A program made the translations under genes and the position numbers. 64,000 bases of DNA from Paenibacillus tianmuensis (GTDB taxonomy: Bacteria > Bacillota > Bacilli > Paenibacillales > NBRC-103111), in the NCBI RefSeq assembly GCF_900100345.1, contig NZ_FMTT01000026.1:17400-81399 (forward strand). The letters run 5' to 3'. How positions within the stretch are numbered: position 1 is the first letter of the stretch; each line of letters opens with the position of its first letter. The notes beneath the pieces were generated by a model. It did no database searches. It was not told where the DNA came from and saw only the letters and a program-made list of their open reading frames with translations. This document shows, piece after piece, positions 8,696 to 16,863 of the stretch.

Positions 8696-9172
8696 TTAAG
8701 CGTCTCCGCGCTCCATAAACCGCCTCCGTACCTCGTCGTACACCTGCTTGAGCGGCACGCCGTGCGCTTTGGCCGCCTGCTCACATTCCTTAAACTCCGG
8801 GGCGAACTGAACGAGTTCTCCCTGATGGAACCCCGCTTTTACCTGAATGGGCCCCCAGGGCGTATCGACCCTATGAAACTCTCTTCCCAGACGGTGGCAA
8901 GAGGCCCGCAAATAACGCAAGCCAAGCGTCGTCGTTTCCCGGAAAATGACGTCCTCCATTCGCTTCGCGCCCTCATCGTCAGTCAGTACGTTCAGCATGA
9001 CGCCGGGACGGCCTTTTTTCATAATAAGCGGAATCCAGTATACGTCGTTGGCCCCCTGCTCCAGCAGCAGGTCGGTCACGTACGAACAATATTCCGGATT
9101 CATGTCGTCGAGATTGGCCTGCAAAATAAGCATGCGGTCATCTACATGCTCTTCCCGGTGATCAAACGGCAT
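8696..9172 (-). CDS. larC2: LarC C-terminal domain as a separate, inverted gene (LarC2)
   Basis: The 158-residue product matches the C-terminal (LarC2) domain of LarC, the part that binds CTP and forms the catalytic oligomer: MLILQANLDDMNPEYCSYV, GANDVYWIPLIMKKGRPG, FRETTTLGLRY and the Lys-containing VPLKQVYDEV near the end. It lies on the opposite strand from larC1 and converges on it, so neither frameshifting nor readthrough could join them; if functional, LarC works as two chains. ATG 9172 is preferred (GGAGGG seven bases upstream) over ATG 9187. No larE or larA is in the window. Confidence 0.87.
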   Translation of the reverse strand: MPFDHREEHVDDRMLILQANLDDMNPEYCSYVTDLLLEQGANDVYWIPLIMKKGRPGVMLNVLTDDEGAKRMEDVIFRETTTLGLRYLRASCHRLGREFHRVDTPWGPIQVKAGFHQGELVQFAPEFKECEQAAKAHGVPLKQVYDEVRRRFMERGDA

Positions 9173-9213
9173 CCGGCATCCCTCCATGCCTTCATCATAT
9201 CAAACCGGACAAG

Positions 9214-9243
9214 GGATAAAAAGGCAGCGGCTCGCACATGCTA
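9214..9243 (+). promoter_or_regulatory. SigG-type promoter of lytH
   Basis: GGATA (9214-9218), an 18-nt spacer, then CATGCTA (9237-9243) match the forespore sigma-G consensus (GnATR, 18, CATnnTA). It lies about 50 bp before the lytH start. lytH is a known SigG gene in B. subtilis, which supports the call. Confidence 0.7.
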
Positions 9244-9295
9244 CAGTTAAATGAAACCAGCGAATCGAAACCCGAACGAAGGAGGCAGCTATCGT

Positions 9296-10372
9296 ATGGC
9301 GGCATTCCATGCACGAGTGTTAACCGCGGCGGCTCTGTGTGCCGCGCTGCTCGTTGGCCCGGCAGCAGGGGGATTGGAAAACCGGGGGTTCGCCTATGCT
9401 CCCGCAGCCAAGACACCTGCATTACCAAAAGCAAGCAAGGCGGCGAGTGGAATGAAAGCCGTGTTCTCCGAGCGCAAGGATCTGTTCCACAAAGTCAGTG
9501 CGGTTACCGGCATTCCTTGGTATTATTTAGCCGCGGTCGATCAATACGAACGGACGATCAACCTGGCCAAAAAGCGCCCGGCTCCTGACGGATTGATCGC
9601 CATATATTTTACCGATCTGCAGTGGGGCGGCATTCTTAACCCCGACCACGAAGACAAAAATGCGAAGAGCATTCAATGGTTCGGTGGAATCGGCAGGGAC
9701 GGCTCCGGAGATGGCTTGGCGGACCGGATGAACGATCTTGACCGGCTGTATTCGATGGCCTCCAACATGCTCCAAAAAGGGAGTGCCGAGGAAGACCTCC
9801 GAATCGGACTTTGGGACTATTATCAAAATACGCGGAGCGTCGAGCGAATTCAGCAATTCGCCCGGATCTACGCCCATTTCGATACGCTCGACTTGTACGA
9901 GCACTGCTTCGTAATGCCGCTTAGCGCCGATTATTCCTACCGCAGCACATGGGGGGCCAGCCGCGGCTGGGGCGGATACCGTATCCACGAAGGAACCGAT
10001 ATCTTCGCCGGCTACGGCGTTCCGGTGCGCAGCGCCACGTACGGCGTCATCGAAGTGATGGGCTGGAATCCGTACGGCGGCTGGCGCATCGGGATCCGCG
10101 ATCTAAACAACGTGTATCATTATTACGCCCATTTGTCCCGCTTTAACAAAAAAGAAGTGCAGCAGGGCAGTATCGTGAAGCCCGGCCAAGTGGTCGGTTG
10201 GGTCGGCAGCTCCGGCTATGGGAAGCCCGGCACGTCCGGGAAGTTTCCGCCCCATCTGCATTACGGATTGTACCGGGACAACGGGTTGACGGAATGGTCC
10301 TTCGATCCGTACCCCCATTTACGCAAATGGGAGCGGGAAGAACGCATGCGGAGCAAGACGACCCCACCGTGA
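9296..10372 (+). CDS. lytH: LytH-type M23 sporulation endopeptidase
   Basis: A forespore-expressed L-Ala-D-Glu endopeptidase that trims cortex peptide side chains in B. subtilis. The 358-residue protein begins with a hydrophobic export segment (about residues 8-25). A middle domain (IPWYYLAAVDQYERT, FTDLQWGG) is shared with YunA/LytH. A C-terminal M23 domain has the zinc ligands HEGTD (His and Asp) and HLHYG, with YYAHLS between. ATG 9296 follows AGGAGG by 10 bases; the 15-residue longer frame from 9251 has no good ribosome site. It converges on yunB, the same gene neighbour as in B. subtilis. Confidence 0.9.
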   Translation: MAAFHARVLTAAALCAALLVGPAAGGLENRGFAYAPAAKTPALPKASKAASGMKAVFSERKDLFHKVSAVTGIPWYYLAAVDQYERTINLAKKRPAPDGLIAIYFTDLQWGGILNPDHEDKNAKSIQWFGGIGRDGSGDGLADRMNDLDRLYSMASNMLQKGSAEEDLRIGLWDYYQNTRSVERIQQFARIYAHFDTLDLYEHCFVMPLSADYSYRSTWGASRGWGGYRIHEGTDIFAGYGVPVRSATYGVIEVMGWNPYGGWRIGIRDLNNVYHYYAHLSRFNKKEVQQGSIVKPGQVVGWVGSSGYGKPGTSGKFPPHLHYGLYRDNGLTEWSFDPYPHLRKWEREERMRSKTTPP

Positions 10373-10413
10373 CGGAGTTCTCCCTGCCTGGGGCGTTCAT
10401 ATCGCTACGAATG

Positions 10414-10468
10414 ATCCGGTGCGTAAACGCGGAAGCTTCCGCGTATCCCGTACCGGATTTATTTTGCT
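10414..10468 (+). terminator. Terminator between lytH and yunB
   Basis: The outer arms are ATCCGGT (10414-10420) and ACCGGAT (10452-10458); an inner perfect palindrome ACGCGGAAGCTTCCGCGT lies between them; TTTATTTT follows on the plus strand. It overlaps the last codons of yunB and can end lytH transcripts. Confidence 0.75.
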
Positions 10469-11241
10469 TTCGGCTCGACAGACGACTCCATGCTTCGCGC
10501 CTCCGATGCGTCGGGCTTCGCTGCCGGAACGTTTACATTCGGGAGCGAGATCCCCGGGGGCAGCGGCCCCGATTGGCCGACCGGATTGCCCCGGCCGTCG
10601 AAATAATAGGTAGGCACATCCCCAACCACCAGCGAGTAGGAAACAGGCAGCTCCGTTTCCACCACTTCGGGCGCGGAATCGAATGGAATAATGACCGTCA
10701 TTTCGACCGTCACATGAACGTATACCTCCACCAAAATCATATTGATGCCGGCGCTCTGATAGCGCGTATTCAGCTCCACCTTGGCCGTGCCCGCAGGCAC
10801 GAGCCGGATCGGAATATTCGGCCCGAACGAAGCGAGCAGCGGCGAATGCATCGCCTGACCGAGCGGGATATGTTCAGGAACGGAGCCTACGGCTTCCAGC
10901 TGCTTGGTGACAATATTGACCGTGTCGGCGGTAATCCGGCTGTGCTCCGCATAATTCAACATGAAACCCGTAATTTTGCCGCTGTTGTCGGTATGCCAAT
11001 CGATGAGCTTCTTGAAATTGGTGTTTTGCGTCATCCGGTCCGCGATCGCCGAATTGATTGCTTCCGTCGCGATTTGCTTCACGCGCACCCGCGCCAGATG
11101 CACCAGTGGCTCCTTTAAATTGCGCTCGACGTACAAATAAGCTTGCATGCAGAGAAGCAGCAGAACGACCAGCACGATCAACAGCGTGCGCTTCAGCTTG
11201 CTTTTGCCCGAGGGACTGCTTCTCCATCTGCGCCTCAGCAC
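10459..11241 (-). CDS. yunB: Sporulation protein YunB
   Basis: The 260-residue protein matches YunB. It has a basic N-terminus, one transmembrane helix (about residues 19-36, LLIVLVVLLLLCMQAYLYV), then an external domain with IATEAINSAI, GQAMHSPLLASFGPNIPIRLVPAG and YSLVVGDVPTYYF. YunB is a SigE-dependent mother-cell protein in B. subtilis with an undefined role in spore formation. The start is GTG at 11241 with GGGGGAG upstream. The last ~25 residues (Pro/Ala/Glu/Ser-rich) look disordered. Convergent with lytH. Confidence 0.88.
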   Translation of the reverse strand: MLRRRWRSSPSGKSKLKRTLLIVLVVLLLLCMQAYLYVERNLKEPLVHLARVRVKQIATEAINSAIADRMTQNTNFKKLIDWHTDNSGKITGFMLNYAEHSRITADTVNIVTKQLEAVGSVPEHIPLGQAMHSPLLASFGPNIPIRLVPAGTAKVELNTRYQSAGINMILVEVYVHVTVEMTVIIPFDSAPEVVETELPVSYSLVVGDVPTYYFDGRGNPVGQSGPLPPGISLPNVNVPAAKPDASEARSMESSVEPKAK

Positions 11242-11398
11242 CGCGGCTCCCCCTTCCCCGGCCTGTACGGCCCGTCTGTTACAGCCTATGCGGGCCAGCC
11301 GGGAAAAAGACGGAGCCGGATGGAAACAAGCTGCGCGGCTTCAAGCTGAAGCATAAGAAAAGCTTCTTATCGCTAAAAACTCATACATTCTATCATGA

Positions 11399-11428
11399 TA
11401 AAAAACCGCCTTTCGCAAGGAAAGACGG
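11399..11428 (-). terminator. Terminator of the metal ATPase gene
   Basis: On the minus strand ACCGTCTTTC, loop CTTGC, then GAAAGGCGGT followed by TTTTT, 23 bp past the ATPase stop. Confidence 0.85.
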
Positions 11429-11450
11429 TCGGAAAATGAGCCTTGCGGCT

Positions 11451-13901
11451 TTATGGCTTGATGCGGAGCAGCCGCATGCCGTTGGCGATCACGATAAGCG
11501 AGCTGCCCGTGTCGGCGAGTACCGCCAACCAGAGCGTCGAAGCTCCGAAGAAGATGAGCGCGAGAAAGACCGCCTTTACAAGCAGAGAAAAGGCGATATT
11601 TTGCTTAATAATCCGCAGCGCGCGGCGGCTTAGCCGCACCGTGTACGCCAGTTTGGACAGATCGTCCGCCATCAGGGCGACATCGGCCGTTTCAAGCGCC
11701 GTGTCGGTACCGGCCGCCCCCATCGCGATGCCTACGGTGGCCGTAGCCAGCGCAGGCGCATCGTTGACGCCGTCCCCCACCATCGCGACATGCCCGTGCT
11801 CGTTCATCAGCTCGCGGACGGCGGTTACTTTATCCTGGGGCAGCAGTTCGGCGCGGTAGGCGATCCCGCCCAGCTTGGAGGCGGTCGCCTCGGCCGTTCC
11901 CCGGTTGTCGCCGGTCAGCATCACCGCTTGACGGATGCCTGCGACGCGAAGCTGCTCCAATGCCGTGCGGCTGTTCGGACGAAGCTCGTCGGAAGCCGCG
12001 AAGACGGCCCACGGCTCCTTCGCCGTACCCAGCACCATGACGGTGTTTCCTTGGCTTTCCAGCCGCTTCAGCTCTCCTTGCAGCGATTCCAGGGAAATGC
12101 CCAGCTCTTGGACGAACCACCGGGGGCTCCCGATAAAGAATAAGCTGTCGCCGACTTGTGCTTTGGCCCCGCGTCCGGGCACGGCGGCAAAATCCGAGAT
12201 GTCCGCAAGCGGCACGCCCTCCCGCTTCGCTCTCCTGACGATGGCCTCGCCGACGGGGTGCCCGGACCGCGCCTCGATCCCTCCTGCGATCGTCAGCACC
12301 TCTTCCGCGGTTCTTCCTCCTAGCGGAATGCATTCCGTCACCTCGGGCACGCCGGCCGTCAACGTGCCGGTTTTGTCGAAGGCGACGGCCTCTACGGCGC
12401 CGAGCCGTTCCAAATAGGCGCCGCCCTTGATCAATACGCCGTGTCTCGCCGCATTGCCGATCGCCGATACGATGCTGACGGGCGTAGAAATGACCAAGGC
12501 GCACGGGCAAGACACGACGAGCATCATCAGCGCCCGGTAAAACCACGGCTCGAACGGCTGGCCGAACGCCAGCGCAGGAATCACCGCAATGCCGAGCGCA
12601 ATAAGGAGAACGGCAGGGGTATAGTACTTGGCGAATGCGTCGATGAACCGTTGCGACGGCGCTTTCTGCGCCTGGGCATCTTCGACCATGCGGATGATGC
12701 GGGATAGCGTGTTGTCTTCCACGCGCCGGGTTACCCGGATTTCCAGCGCCCCTTCCCCGTTGATCGTGCCGGCAAATGCCTCGCTGCCCATTTCCTTGAG
12801 TACCGGAACGGATTCGCCCGTAATCGGGGCTTGATTCACTGACGAAGTCCCTTGAACGACCATCCCGTCCATAGCGATTTTTTCGCCGGGCTTCACGAGC
12901 AGAATGTCCCCGACTTCGATCTGTCCCGTCGACAGCTTCATCTCGCTGCCTTGCCTGCGGACCAGCGCCTCCTTCGGCGACAAATCCATCAATCCGCGGA
13001 TCGACCTTCGGGTCCGGTCCATCGTGTAAGCTTCAAGCGTCTCGCCAAGTGAGAAAAGCACCACGACAGCGGCCCCTTCCTCCCACTGCCCGATGCAGCC
13101 GGCGCCGATTGCGGCTATGGTCATGAGCAGATCCATGCCGATCGTCCCCGATTTGAGCCCGTAGATGCCGGTACGCGCGATGCGGAAGCCGCCGATCACC
13201 ATGGCCGCGGCGTACAGCAGCGTGACGACCGACTCCGGCGCGACTTTGGTTAAGGCAAGCAGCCAAGCAAACAAAAACACCGCTCCGGACACCGCCGTCG
13301 GCACCGCTTTTTTGTTGCGTTTCCAGAACGGCTGCTCTCCGTAGGTCCCGGACAGCGTACCATTGTCGGCGATAGCCGTATAGCCCGCCTGCCTTACCGT
13401 CTGCATGACAGCTTCCCCGGCGGTCCCGTCATGGATGACGGTCATTTTGGCAGCCCCGTAATTGACCGAGGCGATCTGGACGGCCGCCAGCGCCCCTACC
13501 CGTTTCTCCAGCTTCCGCGCGCAATCTGCGCAGTCCATTCCTTCGATGCGGTACACGCTGGATATCGCTCCGGCCGCCGCAGCTTCCGCAGCTGCCAGAG
13601 CGGCGTTGGCCGCATCCTCCGTCTCGTGGCTGCTTCCGCAGCCGCAAGCGCCGTGATCGCGGCTATGACTGTGGTCATGATCCTGATGATCCCCACAGCC
13701 GCAAGCGTCATGGCTGTGGCCGTGATCGTGAGCGTGGTTTTGATCATGACCATGCTCGTGATCATGACGATGTTCGTGTTCGCACCCGGCCTTATGCGTA
13801 TGCTTAAGCTCTTGATCGTGCCGGGAGTTGCCATTTCCATGAACGTCAGGATTGCTGCTGCGCGACGCTTCGGACCCGCAGCAAGATGGTTTGTCGGACA
13901 T
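11451..13901 (-). CDS. cadA: CadA/ZntA-type P1B heavy-metal ATPase (Zn/Cd/Pb efflux)
   Basis: Exports divalent soft metals across the membrane using ATP. The 816-residue protein has a ~110-residue His/Asp/Cys-rich N-terminus (repeated HDHEHGHD-like runs plus CGCG pairs), then an HMA domain with GMDCADC. The ATPase core follows with TGES, the metal-site SCPCAL motif in helix 6, the phosphorylation site DKTGT, the SGHP motif and GDGVNDAP. Asp in VLADTGSS of the last helix is the P1B-2 (Zn/Cd/Pb) signature. ATG 13901 has GAGGAG 8 bases upstream; the longer TTG frame lacks one. It lies downstream of an ArsR-family repressor but has its own promoter. Confidence 0.93.
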   Translation of the reverse strand: MSDKPSCCGSEASRSSNPDVHGNGNSRHDQELKHTHKAGCEHEHRHDHEHGHDQNHAHDHGHSHDACGCGDHQDHDHSHSRDHGACGCGSSHETEDAANAALAAAEAAAAGAISSVYRIEGMDCADCARKLEKRVGALAAVQIASVNYGAAKMTVIHDGTAGEAVMQTVRQAGYTAIADNGTLSGTYGEQPFWKRNKKAVPTAVSGAVFLFAWLLALTKVAPESVVTLLYAAAMVIGGFRIARTGIYGLKSGTIGMDLLMTIAAIGAGCIGQWEEGAAVVVLFSLGETLEAYTMDRTRRSIRGLMDLSPKEALVRRQGSEMKLSTGQIEVGDILLVKPGEKIAMDGMVVQGTSSVNQAPITGESVPVLKEMGSEAFAGTINGEGALEIRVTRRVEDNTLSRIIRMVEDAQAQKAPSQRFIDAFAKYYTPAVLLIALGIAVIPALAFGQPFEPWFYRALMMLVVSCPCALVISTPVSIVSAIGNAARHGVLIKGGAYLERLGAVEAVAFDKTGTLTAGVPEVTECIPLGGRTAEEVLTIAGGIEARSGHPVGEAIVRRAKREGVPLADISDFAAVPGRGAKAQVGDSLFFIGSPRWFVQELGISLESLQGELKRLESQGNTVMVLGTAKEPWAVFAASDELRPNSRTALEQLRVAGIRQAVMLTGDNRGTAEATASKLGGIAYRAELLPQDKVTAVRELMNEHGHVAMVGDGVNDAPALATATVGIAMGAAGTDTALETADVALMADDLSKLAYTVRLSRRALRIIKQNIAFSLLVKAVFLALIFFGASTLWLAVLADTGSSLIVIANGMRLLRIKP

Positions 13902-13924
13902 ATCCCCATCTCCTCTATACAATA

Positions 13925-13982
13925 TATGATTAATTGTTCATACGTTTATTACCATCTTATGACTCCACCGCAGTTCTGTCAA
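13925..13982 (-). promoter_or_regulatory. Promoter and candidate metalloregulator operator of cadA
   Basis: On the minus strand TTGACA (13982-13977), 17-bp spacer, TAAGAT (13959-13954). Just downstream, TATGA-N8-TCATA (13942-13925) forms an inverted repeat over the presumed transcript start, the usual position for ArsR/SmtB repression. Confidence 0.6.
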
Positions 13983-14026
13983 CCGTCGTTCGCCCTTATT
14001 TTGTAGCAGTGGATGAAAAAGAAATA

Positions 14027-14060
14027 TAAAAAAAAGCAGGAGGATCTCCCCCCTGCTTTA
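14027..14060 (-). terminator. Terminator after the ArsR-family gene
   Basis: AAAGCAGG and CCTGCTTT form the stem on the minus strand, followed by a run of eight T. This separates the repressor transcript from cadA. Confidence 0.85.
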
Positions 14061-14076
14061 GTATGCTCACTTAGTG

Positions 14077-14439
14077 CTAGCCGTGCTTGACGTGCTGCAG
14101 CATCTGCACGAAAATTTGCTCGATGTGCTCGTCGTCAAGCGAGTAAAAAACCGTTTTTCCTACTTTGCGCCGCTTCACGATACGTAAATTGCGCAAATAG
14201 CGAAGCTGATGCGAAATCGCCGACTGCCCCATTTCCAACACCAATGTCAGGTCATGCACGCAGAGCTCTTTTTGCAACAGCGTATATATGATCTTCACCC
14301 GCGTCGGGTCGCCCAGCGCTTTGAATACGTCCGCCAGTCCGGCCGCCGTCGCTTCCGGGATCAGACTCTCCTTCAAATCTTCAATTTGAGAGGTGCCGCC
14401 ACAGGTCTCATCGCATTGATCTTGCAGCACTTTTTCCAA
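14077..14439 (-). CDS. ArsR/SmtB-family metal-sensing repressor (CadC/CzrA-like)
   Basis: The 120-residue winged-helix protein has the ArsR core FKALGDPTRVKIIYTLLQ and recognition helix QSAISHQLRYLRN. Metal ligands of both known site types can be seen: ELCVHDL (alpha-3 site, Cys-x-His instead of CadC's Cys-x-Cys) with an N-terminal C-x3-C (CDETC), and D-x-H-x10-H-x2-H in the last helix (the alpha-5 zinc site of CzrA/SmtB). It likely derepresses itself and cadA on Zn, Cd or Pb binding. The start is TTG at 14439 with AAGGCGG upstream; no other start is in frame. Confidence 0.88.
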   Translation of the reverse strand: MEKVLQDQCDETCGGTSQIEDLKESLIPEATAAGLADVFKALGDPTRVKIIYTLLQKELCVHDLTLVLEMGQSAISHQLRYLRNLRIVKRRKVGKTVFYSLDDEHIEQIFVQMLQHVKHG

Positions 14440-14462
14440 GACACAACACCGCCTTCATCCTA

Positions 14463-14490
14463 ATCAAGCTTATCTGTTGATCTCATTATA
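14463..14490 (-). promoter_or_regulatory. -10 element and candidate operator of the repressor gene
   Basis: TATAAT lies at 14490-14485 on the minus strand, directly followed by the inverted repeat ATCAA-N9-TTGAT (14481-14463). The arrangement parallels that at cadA, although the repeats differ in sequence. Confidence 0.45.
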
Positions 14491-14516
14491 ACAGAAAACC
14501 AAACGGCTTGCCGGAT

Positions 14517-14624
14517 TCACCCATTAAGCCACTTGAAGAACCAATGCAAGAAGACCAGCGACCCGATAATTGCCAGGTAACGAAGCTTCCGGGGCATACG
14601 GATCCACAGCTTCAACAAGCGCAT
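14517..14624 (-). CDS. Small cationic single-span membrane peptide (35 aa)
   Basis: Directly downstream of the YcdB-domain gene, ATG 14624 is preceded by AGAGGTG at ideal spacing. The product begins MRLLKLWIRMPRKLRY (strongly basic) and continues into a hydrophobic helix LAIIGSLVFLHWFFKWL, ending in a short tail. An upstream in-frame ATG at 14654 would give 45 residues. The good ribosome site and charge/hydrophobic layout suggest a real membrane microprotein co-transcribed with the upstream gene. I recognise no family. Confidence 0.45.
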   Translation of the reverse strand: MRLLKLWIRMPRKLRYLAIIGSLVFLHWFFKWLNG

Positions 14625-14672
14625 GCTGCACCTCTGCTCCGTTCTTTTGTTCATCCCGTCGAATCATCTCCT

Positions 14673-16274
14673 CTAATCCAGCTTCGAACAAATCAACTCG
14701 CCCGTTCGGGCATCGATCCGACGGATTTCCCGGCCCTTCTCCTTATGCTCCAGACGGTACATCAAGCGGTAACAGCGCCTTTTGCCGTTGCCCGAGTAAT
14801 CGATCTCCCACCCCAGCTTCAAATCGAGAGCTTCCGCATAAATCCGGCGCGCCTCCGGCTCGTCTATGAGCGGTGTTACCTCGACGGCCTGCAATTGTGC
14901 CGGATCGACGGATGGACCCGTCACGCGTCCGATCTGACCCGACGTCTTGTTGACGGATAACCGGATATGCTTCAGCTCCAGCCAGACGCCCTGCTTCCCG
15001 ATGCGGAAATCGAAATGTTCCCTGTCGGAATCGGACGCTTCCTCCTGCTGCCGCAGTTGCAAAAACGGCGCCAACCCAGGCTGCATGCGTGCCAAAAATC
15101 CAAGCGCGATGTCCAAACACTCGTCCCGTGACAGCCTCAGCTCCCCTGGAATCTCCTCTTCAAAACGAATAAACGACACCAGCTTTCCGCCGACCGAATC
15201 GATCTGCGCTTTCACCGTCTCCTCCGCCCGCTCCCGGAAAAAAGCGTCCAGCGAACGGTCCTCTGATGCAGCCGGCTGCCAATCGCGCCGCCGCCAGACG
15301 ATACCCATCATACGGTCGTCCATTTTCACTTCTCTCAGCAGCACATACCGGTCCGGATCGAGTCCAAGCAGTTCCTGAACGTCCTGCGCCGTCCGGACAG
15401 CCGAGGCCTCGACCGCCAGCAGCTCGGGAACAGGCAGCCATACGGCCGGCTCTTCGGATGCCGTGTCTTCGTCTGCTTCGCGGGCCGCTTCCATCCCGTC
15501 CGCTTGGAAATGCATCCAGCGGGTTCTCGGTTCGTAGACCAGCCTCAGCTCATCCTTTTCCGTATCGTCGACGGACTTGTAAAGGAAGTCCAGCCGCAGG
15601 TCCAGCCTGGCGGTATCCGCAATCTGGCGCAGAAGCTGCTCCTTCAGCACAAGGGACTCCGGGACTTTCGGCTTCGTTTGCCGGCCGAAATACCGGAAGT
15701 CGCTGACGATGCCGCTGCGGTGAACCTTCACCCGGAAGCCCGACATCGGCAGCGGCAACCCCATGACCTCCTGCTCATAGAAGAAAAGCGTCCCGGAGTC
15801 TGCGGATTTGGTGCGCGTTAGGGAAAACGGCTTCAGCGCGCCCAGATAATGGTCGAGCGCGAACTTCTCCGCCCGGAGCCGCAGTTCCTCCACAGACAGC
15901 TTCGGCAAATCGCAGGCAGACTCCTCCACATCGATCGTATACTCGATCAGCTCCCCTTGACCGTTAAGCTCCACGGATAGGCCGCTATCGTTCCCGGACT
16001 TGTTCCATATGGGGTCTTCGCCCGCTTTCGTCCAGACGAACAGCGCCCGTCCGCCTTCGCGCTTGTCTTCGTGATAATCCGCAATCGTAAGCTCGTACGC
16101 TTCCGGGATGTCAAAGAGCTCCTCCGTTCGCAGCTTCAATTCGGCCAGCAGCTTGCGCGGTAAGACTTCCTCGGCGGATAATTCGGAAGCCCCGTCCGCT
16201 GGTGACGGCCTTGAGCCTGCCGGTTCGTCCGGGTTATCGTATCGTTTGTGCAACTCCTCCAACCCCCCGTGCAA
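14673..16274 (-). CDS. YcdB/YcdC-domain (DUF4901) protein
   Basis: The 533-residue protein contains two copies of the YcdB/YcdC-type domain, alternating strands and helices around LSVEELRLRAEKFALDHYLG (about 145) and LSRDECLDIALGFLARMQPG (about 385). It ends in a PepSY-like segment, RRIDARTGELICSKLD. Function is unknown; B. subtilis relatives are envelope-associated. Unlike many relatives, no signal peptide is visible. The start is uncertain: TTG 16274 is the first usable codon and has no clear ribosome site. In the same frame just upstream, ATG ATT ACG ... ends at TAG, so the 5' end may be damaged or lie elsewhere. Confidence 0.7.
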   Translation of the reverse strand: MHGGLEELHKRYDNPDEPAGSRPSPADGASELSAEEVLPRKLLAELKLRTEELFDIPEAYELTIADYHEDKREGGRALFVWTKAGEDPIWNKSGNDSGLSVELNGQGELIEYTIDVEESACDLPKLSVEELRLRAEKFALDHYLGALKPFSLTRTKSADSGTLFFYEQEVMGLPLPMSGFRVKVHRSGIVSDFRYFGRQTKPKVPESLVLKEQLLRQIADTARLDLRLDFLYKSVDDTEKDELRLVYEPRTRWMHFQADGMEAAREADEDTASEEPAVWLPVPELLAVEASAVRTAQDVQELLGLDPDRYVLLREVKMDDRMMGIVWRRRDWQPAASEDRSLDAFFRERAEETVKAQIDSVGGKLVSFIRFEEEIPGELRLSRDECLDIALGFLARMQPGLAPFLQLRQQEEASDSDREHFDFRIGKQGVWLELKHIRLSVNKTSGQIGRVTGPSVDPAQLQAVEVTPLIDEPEARRIYAEALDLKLGWEIDYSGNGKRRCYRLMYRLEHKEKGREIRRIDARTGELICSKLD

Positions 16275-16863
16275 AATGGTTTTCGCCGTGCCTGTCGGCT
16301 ATGTGCGAAGCAAAACGGCCGTCATATCGTGCCAATCCTTGAACGTAATCATCTGTCTCTGCTTCGGCTACAACGGTCTGACCGCCGAACGCAAATCGAG
16401 ACGCCTCCTGTGTATACCCTTTAGACTGGCAAGAGCGCAGTTAGGTTTCAGAGGTTTCGAAAAAAACTCGTTCAGCTCGGCCGGCCGGTTTAACTTATGG
16501 TTTATTTCGTTGGTGGACTTCCCGTTATTTTCTTTTTGAAAACGAATACATTTTATTAAAATTGTATTGAAAACGCTGGTATATTGTGGTAGCTTGATAA
16601 TATATTTTTACAAACTTAATTTTACATATAATCTATTAATCTTTCATCGAACCTAGTATTTGGGACGAGCACTCACTTCCTACCGGGCCTTCCTCCATGC
16701 TCCCGCCGTCCCCGAGCCGCCAACTCTGCCGCTCAATCCCCTACTTCATTGAACCTGCATAACAACGCAGCAGTCGATGCGACTTGTGTCATTTTGCAAC
16801 GGAATCACAGAACGATTCATTGTCGTTCTTGATTTTATAAAATCATGAAAAAGGAGCGAGCTT
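16275..16863 (+). promoter_or_regulatory. Long AT-rich leader region of the oligopeptide-binding protein gene
   Basis: No convincing gene. A likely -10 TATAAT is at 16627-16632, with a weak TTTTTA 16 bases upstream, leaving an untranslated leader of about 225 nt. A perfect 16-bp palindrome TGATTTTATAAAATCA (16830-16845) sits right before the AAGGAG site and could be an operator or small hairpin. On the minus strand, a start-less open frame (about 16442-16250) is probably chance or a relic. Confidence 0.4.

Noticed and set aside
7419..9187. Programmed frameshift joining LarC1 and LarC2
   Set aside because: LarC2 is encoded on the opposite strand, so frameshifting cannot fuse them.
16250..16442. 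Start-less open frame with protein-like residues (AFGGQTVVAEAETDDY) on the minus strand
   Set aside because: No start codon and no recognisable family; plausible by chance in GC-rich DNA, so not reported as a gene.
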